From: Sulfurimonas sp.
GTDB lineage: Bacteria; Campylobacterota; Campylobacteria; Campylobacterales; Sulfurimonadaceae
Length of the DNA: 5,279 nt
Direction: 5' to 3'
Assembly (NCBI GenBank): GCA_026987995.1
Contig: JALSMC010000006.1
Location: forward strand, 1-5,279
Below are positions 1 through 5,279 of this stretch, piece by piece (the stretch's first letter is position 1; each line of letters opens with the position of its first letter). The notes beneath the pieces were generated by a model that saw only the letters and a list, made by a program, of their open reading frames with translations, did no database searches and was not told where the DNA came from. Both the position numbers and the translations under genes were made by a program.

Positions 1-726
1 ACTTGTTGCTATCTCGTTAGAGATATTTTTCATACTATCAAGTTTTTCTTTGAGTACATCTATATCTTGTGAGATGTCTCCTCTACTTGTCACCCCTTTT
101 TGAAGAAGTAGATTAAGTTTATTGTAATGGTCTTGTTCTGCTACTCTTAGTATATCTATATGCTTATGAACAACATTATCAAGTTCTGGTAACTGCACCT
201 CAGTAAAGTACTCAAAAGCTTTACTTACTGCTTCATGCCAATCCTGCATCTCATCAAATTTAGATATAAACTTCGTTTGGTTACTCTGAATGGTATCTAG
301 TGCTGTTACATCTTCTTTAAACTGCTTGCGTATCTCTTCTTGTGCTTTGAGCTCATCTTGTTGAGCAAGTGTCATTTTAGTTTCTATCTCGTAAATAAAT
401 TCTTTAAGTTGTGTTATCTCACTTACTAAAACTTTGATAAATTCTTCTTGGGTTCTTGCACTTTGTGAGAGTTGTGTCTGATGGAGTATATTCATCACTA
501 TATAGAGTAAAAGTGCAACCAAGAGAGGGAAAAGAGATTCACGAACTATAAGGAGTATATCTGTACTCTCAGGATGAATGATAAAATGTACAAGTGTCGC
601 AATAGAACCAACTCCTATCATTAAAGGTGCATAGTTGATTTTATTAGGACGTTTGATGATAACAATTTGTCTTACAAAGAGAAGCCCCATAAAGGCAAAG
701 GCTAGAAGTATATCACTATCAAACAT
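1..726 (-). CDS. Membrane protein with long helical tail, unknown function (C-terminus cut by window edge)
   Basis: I read 242 codons without a stop from the ATG at 726 to the window edge, so the protein is incomplete at its C-terminus. The start is well supported by an AGGAGAA ribosome binding site just upstream. Three hydrophobic segments are visible at about residues 4-24, 32-51 and 57-81. The stretch between the first two (IKRPNKIN) is basic, which suggests a cytoplasmic loop. From about residue 85 onward the chain is hydrophilic, rich in Glu, Gln, Lys and Leu, with few prolines, and looks alpha-helical or coiled-coil. No catalytic motif is recognisable. The layout of a short membrane anchor with a long helical tail resembles scaffold, chemotaxis-like or motor-associated proteins, but I see no HAMP, methyl-accepting or MotA/TolQ signature. 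It follows the HAD gene by 44 nt on the same strand and may be co-transcribed or have its own promoter. I do not recognise the family. That it is a real gene is strongly supported; its function is unknown. Confidence 0.85.
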   Translation of the reverse strand, partial: MFDSDILLAFAFMGLLFVRQIVIIKRPNKINYAPLMIGVGSIATLVHFIIHPESTDILLIVRESLFPLLVALLLYIVMNILHQTQLSQSARTQEEFIKVLVSEITQLKEFIYEIETKMTLAQQDELKAQEEIRKQFKEDVTALDTIQSNQTKFISKFDEMQDWHEAVSKAFEYFTEVQLPELDNVVHKHIDILRVAEQDHYNKLNLLLQKGVTSRGDISQDIDVLKEKLDSMKNISNEIATS

Positions 727-730
727 TTTA

Positions 731-737
731 TTCTCCT
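731..737 (-). promoter_or_regulatory. Ribosome binding site of the membrane coiled-coil gene
   Basis: The minus strand reads AGGAGAA followed by TAAA and the ATG at 726. This is close to a perfect Shine-Dalgarno match with good spacing (six bases from the AGGAG core). It fixes the start of a gene that would otherwise be easy to miss because it has no stop inside the window. Confidence 0.8.
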
Positions 738-754
738 ATATTTATTTTATAACT

Positions 755-765
755 ATTTTATCATA
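755..765 (-). promoter_or_regulatory. Possible -10 promoter element in the 44-nt gap
   Basis: The minus strand reads TATGATAAAAT here, which contains TATGAT (one mismatch to TATAAT) and an overlapping TAAAAT. Initiation a few bases downstream would give a leader of roughly 25 nt before the ATG at 726. No clear -35 box is seen, although weak -35 elements are usual in Campylobacterota. In such AT-rich sequence a -10-like match can arise by chance, so this is only a candidate. Confidence 0.3.
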
Positions 766-770
766 ATTTT

Positions 771-1403
771 TTATAAAACAATAGAGAGTATCTCATGTGG
801 TTTATCTATCTTATTTTCAAAATCTGTTTGAGGAGAAAACCCCCATGTTGCAAAGAGTGAGTCTATTTCTGCATTTTGTGCGCTCAAAATATCTTTTGAA
901 TTATCACCTATCATGATAGCTTTATCTTTTGTCTTGTCATAAGCATAGTGCTCAAGTATTTTATGTATCATTTCAGGACTAGGTTTAGAATGGCTTACTT
1001 CATCAGCACCGATAATAACATCAAAGTAATGCTCCACATCTAAAGAAGCAAGCATTCGTTTAGCAAATTTTGTTGGTGCATTTGTAGCAACTGAGAGTTT
1101 TGCATCTGCACTCTTTAGAGCATCTAGTATCTCTTGTATTCCTTCATAAAGATAAGGATTTTTTACACATTGTTCGGCATAGTGTTCCTCAAAGACAAGC
1201 ATATCTTTTTTCATATACTCCTGCGTTTGATAAAAAAGTTCAGGAAGATTTCTCACCTCTTTGTTAATTGCTTCTACTATGAAGGCTTCGCTTAAAGGCT
1301 CAAGGTTATAATGAAGTTCACGAACATGATTCACTGAAATTGTTATATCTTTTTTAGAGTCAATGAGTGTTCCATCCATGTCAAATATTACTATTTTTTG
1401 CAT
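771..1403 (-). CDS. HAD-superfamily hydrolase, phosphoglycolate phosphatase-like
   Basis: This 210-residue protein probably hydrolyses a phosphate ester in the cytoplasm. All four HAD motifs are present: motif I DMDGT with nucleophile D8 and acid/base D10, motif II as T107-N108 in ATNAPT, motif III as K140 in HSKPSP, and motif IV GDNSKD with D167 and D171. The helical region between motifs I and II (about residues 16-90) is a subclass I cap, as in Gph and beta-phosphoglucomutase-like enzymes. The length is normal for the group and nothing appears to be missing. Its ATG overlaps the hemH stop by one base (TAATG), which suggests translational coupling. Substrate specificity cannot be read from the sequence: 2-phosphoglycolate is the default guess, but other small phosphate esters or nucleotides are possible. 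It has no known haem role, so its place in the operon may be incidental. The superfamily assignment is firm and the substrate is not. Confidence 0.93.
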   Translation of the reverse strand: MQKIVIFDMDGTLIDSKKDITISVNHVRELHYNLEPLSEAFIVEAINKEVRNLPELFYQTQEYMKKDMLVFEEHYAEQCVKNPYLYEGIQEILDALKSADAKLSVATNAPTKFAKRMLASLDVEHYFDVIIGADEVSHSKPSPEMIHKILEHYAYDKTKDKAIMIGDNSKDILSAQNAEIDSLFATWGFSPQTDFENKIDKPHEILSIVL

Positions 1404-2353
1404 TACTTCATCTTCTCATATATTTCACACAAAGCATCAACAAAGAGTTCACTATCATTAGGACATCTACAAACTCTATACTCTCTAAAACCTAAGTTCT
1501 CAGCTATCTCTCTATACTCCACTTCAAGTTCAAAGTCAGTCTCTGAGTTATCTATAGTAAACGCGATAGGCACTACAATGATACCACGGTTACGCACTAC
1601 TTTTAGTTTCTCTTCTAATGATGGTGTTAACCATTCAAGCGGCCCTACTTTTGACTGGTAAGCTAAATGAGTTTCATGAAAGTCCATACCCTCTTCTTTT
1701 AGCATTTTATTTAAAATCTTTATATGCTTTGTAATGTGTTTTTCGTACACATCACCAGCTTTTACTATCTTCTTTGGTAATCCATGAGCAGAAAAAATCA
1801 CATCAAAGTCACGGTAATCATCACCATTCACACTCTTTTTAATACTTTCTAGAACACTTCTGTTATAACTTTCATTTTCAAAGAAATGCTTTTTTTCAAC
1901 TAAAAGTGCATCACCTTGCACCTTGTGATAAGCCTCTTCAAAATCTTCAAGTGAAGACTTTGAAGTTGTAGTTGAGTACTGAGGGTACAGAGGAATTAGA
2001 TATATTTTTTCAACATTAGCTTTTTGAAGTTTTTCTATCACCTCTGGAGCAAAAGGAGGAGTATATCGCATAACAAAGTCAACAATTACATCCTCACCTA
2101 ATCGTGCTTGAAGCTTTGCCACTAAGTTTTTAGTATGCCCAACTATGGGTGACTTCCCACCTAGTTGTCTGTATATTTCTTGTGAACTTTCAGTACGAGA
2201 AAAAGTAATCATCCCTCCAACAAACTTACGAACTAGATCACTCTTCATTGTTAAAATATTTTTATCATTAAACATGTTCGTCAAAAACATCTCAACTTCG
2301 TTAAGATTGTTAGGTCCACCCATATTTAGTAGTATTATCGCTTCTTTTGCCAT
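1403..2353 (-). CDS. hemH: Ferrochelatase (protoporphyrin ferrochelatase)
   Basis: HemH inserts ferrous iron into a porphyrin to make haem, in the cytoplasm or at the inner face of the membrane. The 316-residue length is typical of bacterial HemH. The N-terminus has the family LLNMGGP motif (residues 8-14), followed by QLGGKSPI (63-70) and MRYTPPFAPE (95-104). IPLYPQYSTTT lies at 120-130, and the signature FSAHGLP at 187-193 carries the invariant catalytic H190. The second active-site motif, usually DHxET, reads DNSET at 268-272: the acidic residue E271 is kept but the histidine is Asn269. All three cysteines lie near the C-terminus (C295, C297, C309). The gene starts 6 nt after the DUF2461 stop, with an AAGAGGA site inside the end of that gene, and its own stop overlaps the HAD start. 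A location next to a cytochrome c haem lyase fits a haem-supply role. The assignment is firm. Confidence 0.97.
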   Translation of the reverse strand: MAKEAIILLNMGGPNNLNEVEMFLTNMFNDKNILTMKSDLVRKFVGGMITFSRTESSQEIYRQLGGKSPIVGHTKNLVAKLQARLGEDVIVDFVMRYTPPFAPEVIEKLQKANVEKIYLIPLYPQYSTTTSKSSLEDFEEAYHKVQGDALLVEKKHFFENESYNRSVLESIKKSVNGDDYRDFDVIFSAHGLPKKIVKAGDVYEKHITKHIKILNKMLKEEGMDFHETHLAYQSKVGPLEWLTPSLEEKLKVVRNRGIIVVPIAFTIDNSETDFELEVEYREIAENLGFREYRVCRCPNDSELFVDALCEIYEKMK

Positions 2354-2359
2354 TTAATT

Positions 2360-3067
2360 CTAATCCTCTTTAACTCTCAAACTTACTTCGTACATAAATT
2401 GTTGTAATGGTAGCATATCTTCATAGACTTCGTAGAGTTTTTCTATGAGTTTCTCCCCATCTTCTATGATTTGTGGCTCAAATGTTTTAAATGTAGCCAT
2501 TCCTTTGTATAAAGAGAGGTCTGCGTTTGACATATCTGCACTAAACCCTCTCGGATAGCGTTTATAACCTTTTTCTAAATGAGTATAACCTTTTGGCATC
2601 TCTTTTATGTTTGTAAGTATCTCTTGAAGTTGCTCGCGTTTAGCATCATCTTTTATATACTCTCTAAAAGCATCAAGCATAGGTTTCTCAAACCATCTCA
2701 CACCCACAGCAACCATTAACTCTTCGCTTGAGAAGTGCATGTAAAAACAAGAACTCTGCATGCGTTTGTTATTACCCTGCCAAAATATCACACCGATTCG
2801 CTCTTTAATGGGTGTTTTATTTGCACCCATTCTTCTTGAGTCTCTGTAAATTCTGTAAAGTGACTTGTTTATTTTTGGGATGGCGTTTATTGTAGGTTCT
2901 AGGGCTTGGAGATGTTCACCCATTTCTGTGACAAAGTCACGAGATGGGTTTAAGATGTACTCATCGTACTCTGATTTGTGAGCGGCGAACCACTCTTTAT
3001 TGTTATTATTTTTAATCTTTTTTAGAAATGGTAGAGCTTTTTTAGAAAAACCGTTAAACGCCACCAC
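2360..3067 (-). CDS. DUF2461 (TIGR02453-type) family protein
   Basis: The 235-residue product resembles the DUF2461 family, whose function is not established. Matching features, from memory of the family, are the N-terminal LPFLKKIKNNNNKEWFAAHK block (residues 12-31), the RIYRDSRR...NKTPIKE block (72-89), and the aromatic FYMHFSSEEL segment (108-117). The usual central motif is closer to RDxRFSxxKxPYK, so this copy deviates by having RRMGAN and an Ile in place of the Tyr. There is no signal peptide or membrane segment, so it is probably cytoplasmic. The start is a GTG at 3067; a second GTG follows at 3064, and an in-frame stop three codons upstream rules out a longer protein. The AGG at 3075-3073 sits 5 nt from the first GTG and 8 nt from the second, so the second may be the one used. 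It lies between ccsBA and hemH with 6-nt gaps on both sides, which implies co-expression with haem and cytochrome c genes, but no direct role is known. Confidence 0.88.
   Translation of the reverse strand: MVAFNGFSKKALPFLKKIKNNNNKEWFAAHKSEYDEYILNPSRDFVTEMGEHLQALEPTINAIPKINKSLYRIYRDSRRMGANKTPIKERIGVIFWQGNNKRMQSSCFYMHFSSEELMVAVGVRWFEKPMLDAFREYIKDDAKREQLQEILTNIKEMPKGYTHLEKGYKRYPRGFSADMSNADLSLYKGMATFKTFEPQIIEDGEKLIEKLYEVYEDMLPLQQFMYEVSLRVKED
2364..2370 (-). promoter_or_regulatory. Ribosome binding site of hemH, inside the end of the DUF2461 gene
   Basis: The minus strand reads AAGAGGA, ten bases before the hemH ATG at 2353. The site overlaps the last sense codons (Lys-Glu-Asp) of the upstream gene. 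This arrangement supports the 2353 start and suggests that hemH translation is coupled to that of the gene before it. Confidence 0.65.
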
Positions 3068-3073
3068 TTCTAC

Positions 3074-5279
3074 CTAAACTATCTTTCTGTTTCTAAATGC
3101 GAGAAGTATTACTACTGCGAGTATAGAGTAAGTAACAGGTACAAAGTCCGGTATAGGAACTGGATCACCTTTTGCATATGAGTGCATTCCTGCGAGGTAG
3201 TAGTTTACCCCGAAGTAAGTCATAAGCACCGAAGTAAACGACAAGAGAGAAATAACACTAAAGTTAAACTCACTATAAAGTGACTTTAAAAATCTTAAGT
3301 GAATTACAACGGCATACACTAAAATAGTAACAAGTGCCCATGTCTCTTTTGGATCCCAACCCCAGTAACGTCCCCAAGACTCATTTGCCCAAACGCCACC
3401 AAGAAAGTTTCCAACTGTTAAGAGAACTAAACCAACCATCAAACTCATCTCGTTGATAGAGTTAAGCTCTTTTATAGAGAGTGTAATCTGCTTCTCATTT
3501 TTATCTGTTTTGATGATAAAAAGAAGGAGTGTTATAAAACCAAGAAGTGCTCCAAGACCTAAGAAACCATACGAAGCAGTAATCATGCTCACATGGATGC
3601 TTAACCAGTAAGAATTTAAAACTGGTACAAGGTTTGTAACCTGAGGATTCATCCAGTTAAGGTGTGCTACAAAAAGGATAAGCCCTGAGAGTATAGCAGT
3701 TGAAGCCAAAGTCATAGATGAGCGTTTAGAGAAGATAAACCCTGCTAGAACTGTTGCCCAAGAGATATAAACCATAGACTCATACCCATTTGACCACGGT
3801 GCATGACCTGAGATGTACCATCTAAGTGCTAAACCTACAGTATGTGCTGCGAAGAAAGCTATAAGAAGATACAGTGAAGCTTTTGTTACAAACTTCATCC
3901 CTAACTTTGGTTGAATGATTTTTGCAAAACTTAGTATTAAAAGGATAAAACCCATTAAAAGATACAGTGGATAGATACGCTCAAAAATATTTGCTTTATT
4001 TGCAAAAATCTCTGCTTTTATGCTGTTCGCACTTGGGTAAACGCGAGCACCATTCTCTTTTTGGTACTTCGCTATTGCCACTAAAGCTTCATTGGAATCT
4101 CTCCAGTCACCACTTGCTAAAGCACTATCAACTGACGAGAAATATGTAACAGCTGCATCACGAACTTTCAGTCCATCTGCTTGTTCAAATGTTTGTAGTG
4201 CTTCTATAGTTGCATACCATTTGTTAGTCTCATCACTTTTGAGTGGCCACATTTTCAATAGTGAACCTGTAAAAACCATATAGGCTACATTTACTTTTTC
4301 ATCTATTTTAAGGGCTGCTTTGTCAAGTTTATTTCTATGTTTTGGCTCTTTTCTTGCCGCTTCTTCTATAATCTCTGCTAGTTTGTAGCCTCTCATCTGC
4401 TCAGAATCATGAAAGAACTGAGAAAAAGAAACATACTTAGCATCACTTGGTGCTCCGATAGCTTCGTTTATTTTAGGGTCTTTTGTACGAATGAGTTTTA
4501 CTTCACGGTAGATGTCAGGTCTTATCATCATTCCAAGTATCACTTGATCTGGAGTTAGTGTGTATGACCCAACTTTAAGAGATGAACCACGATAAATCTT
4601 CGCTAAAATCTCAGTCGCAAGAGTATTCATAGGCTTCATTCTACCTTGAGTATCTTGGACTATTAATTCACCAAACTTTTCTGCATGTGTTTTATCAAAC
4701 GCGAGAATTGTTTTTATAGCAGGGTCTAACTCTGCTGCTTGTGATGGCACAGAACTAATGATAAGTCCAAGTGCTAAAAGTGCTGGAACAATTTTCGCAT
4801 CACTCGCCTTTTTTGCTTTTGCCGCTAGTCTTGAGAATCTATGTTTTCTTGAGAAGAGTGACCAAAACATACCAATAGCTAAAAGTAAGTAACCTAAGTA
4901 TGAAGGAAGTGTTCCAGGGTCGTTATTTACTGAAAGAACTGTACCCTTCTCATCTCTATCATAAGAAGCTTGAAAAAATCTATAACCACGGTGCTCTAAA
5001 ATATTGTTCATAAAAATCCTATAGTCTATGTTTAACCCTTCTTCTTCATCTATAAGAGTTACTTCACTTGCATAAGATGCTGGACTCATTGAGCCTGGAT
5101 AACGGTCTAGCTGGAAGTCATTTAAGTGGATTTTAAAAGGTATTGGTATATCTTTTGCACCGTATGCTACAGCAACTTTTACACCAGCTATAACTATGTC
5201 AGTTGCTATACCGATAGTACCTTTTTTGCCATAAACTACGACTTCTTTAGACTCTCCTTCTACACTTACATTAAAGCGA
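3074..5279 (-). CDS. ccsBA: Cytochrome c synthase CcsBA (ResB-CcsA fusion), N-terminus outside the window
   Basis: This System II (Ccs) membrane protein exports haem and attaches it to CxxCH apocytochromes c in the periplasm. The frame is open to the window edge (first full codon at 5278), giving 734 visible residues. The ATG at 5089 is internal, because ResB-type sequence (FKIHLNDFQLDRYPGSMSP, visible residues 48-66) continues upstream. The visible part runs: ResB C-terminal region, a membrane helix (about 124-140), a second hydrophobic segment (162-177), a large periplasmic domain (about 182-434), then the multi-helix CcsA half. The CcsA half has GHAPWSNGYES (491-501) and the haem-binding WWD motif with W630, W635, W639, W641 and D642. 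P-His1 is H562, the membrane histidine is H660 and P-His2 is H699; the 98- and 39-residue spacings fit the family. No cysteine occurs in the visible part, so thiol chemistry must be done by partner proteins. The DUF2461 gene follows after 6 nt. Its promoter lies outside the window. Confidence 0.95.
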   Translation of the reverse strand, partial: RFNVSVEGESKEVVVYGKKGTIGIATDIVIAGVKVAVAYGAKDIPIPFKIHLNDFQLDRYPGSMSPASYASEVTLIDEEEGLNIDYRIFMNNILEHRGYRFFQASYDRDEKGTVLSVNNDPGTLPSYLGYLLLAIGMFWSLFSRKHRFSRLAAKAKKASDAKIVPALLALGLIISSVPSQAAELDPAIKTILAFDKTHAEKFGELIVQDTQGRMKPMNTLATEILAKIYRGSSLKVGSYTLTPDQVILGMMIRPDIYREVKLIRTKDPKINEAIGAPSDAKYVSFSQFFHDSEQMRGYKLAEIIEEAARKEPKHRNKLDKAALKIDEKVNVAYMVFTGSLLKMWPLKSDETNKWYATIEALQTFEQADGLKVRDAAVTYFSSVDSALASGDWRDSNEALVAIAKYQKENGARVYPSANSIKAEIFANKANIFERIYPLYLLMGFILLILSFAKIIQPKLGMKFVTKASLYLLIAFFAAHTVGLALRWYISGHAPWSNGYESMVYISWATVLAGFIFSKRSSMTLASTAILSGLILFVAHLNWMNPQVTNLVPVLNSYWLSIHVSMITASYGFLGLGALLGFITLLLFIIKTDKNEKQITLSIKELNSINEMSLMVGLVLLTVGNFLGGVWANESWGRYWGWDPKETWALVTILVYAVVIHLRFLKSLYSEFNFSVISLLSFTSVLMTYFGVNYYLAGMHSYAKGDPVPIPDFVPVTYSILAVVILLAFRNRKIV

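Noticed and set aside
1..726. Methyl-accepting chemotaxis protein or MotA/ZorA-like channel subunit
   Set aside because: The membrane-plus-coiled-coil outline is suggestive, but no HAMP domain, receptor signalling tip or MotA/TolQ-type motif is visible in the part present.
727..770. Rho-independent terminator after the HAD gene
   Set aside because: The 44-nt gap is A/T-rich but I find no GC-containing hairpin followed by a T run on either strand.
1398..1661. Plus-strand open frame of 87 codons opposite hemH
   Set aside because: It lies wholly antisense to the conserved hemH C-terminal coding region, has Ser-rich low-complexity content and no ribosome binding site or recognisable motif.
2145..2357. 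Plus-strand open frame of 70 codons opposite the hemH N-terminus
   Set aside because: It is antisense to a firmly identified gene and shows no family features of its own.
3967..4283. Two overlapping short plus-strand open frames opposite ccsBA
   Set aside because: Both mirror the coding bias of the periplasmic domain of CcsBA on the other strand and show no independent evidence of being genes.
5087..5089. ATG at 5089 as the true start of the cytochrome c biogenesis gene
   Set aside because: The frame stays open upstream to the window edge and encodes typical ResB sequence there (IHLNDFQLDRYPGS), so the ATG is an internal methionine codon.
1..5279. Mobile element, CRISPR array, or defence system
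   Set aside because: No transposase, integrase, terminal inverted repeats, regularly spaced repeats, or change in codon use were seen; the genes are core metabolism plus one unknown membrane protein.

Overview
The window is AT-rich and almost entirely coding. All five recognisable genes lie on the minus strand, so transcription runs from the high coordinates to the low ones. The best taxonomic guess is a free-living Campylobacterota (Epsilonproteobacteria), Sulfurimonas-like. The reasons are the single-chain ResB-CcsA (CcsBA) cytochrome c synthase, the base composition and the general look of the proteins. This is a judgement from recalled family features, not from a search.

Layout in the direction of transcription: (1) 5279-3074, a cytochrome c biogenesis CcsBA fusion whose N-terminus lies outside the window; (2) 3067-2360, a DUF2461-family protein of unknown function starting at GTG; (3) 2353-1403, ferrochelatase HemH; (4) 1403-771, a HAD-superfamily phosphatase of the phosphoglycolate phosphatase type; (5) 726-1, an unrecognised membrane protein with three predicted N-terminal helices and a long helical tail, open at the window edge. 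Genes 1 to 4 are packed with 6-nt gaps or a 1-nt stop/start overlap and look like one operon. The only real gap is 44 nt, between genes 4 and 5. It holds a strong ribosome binding site, a possible -10 element and no visible hairpin terminator.

The operon has a haem theme. HemH inserts iron into protoporphyrin to make haem, and CcsBA carries haem across the membrane and attaches it to apocytochromes c. The DUF2461 protein sits between them without a known role. The HAD protein may be a housekeeping phosphatase. No tRNA, rRNA, CRISPR array, insertion sequence, or transposase is visible. I see no convincing new multi-gene system. The points most worth a second look are the HemH active-site deviation, its C-terminal cysteine cluster, the signal-peptide-like seam inside CcsBA, and the unidentified membrane coiled-coil protein.
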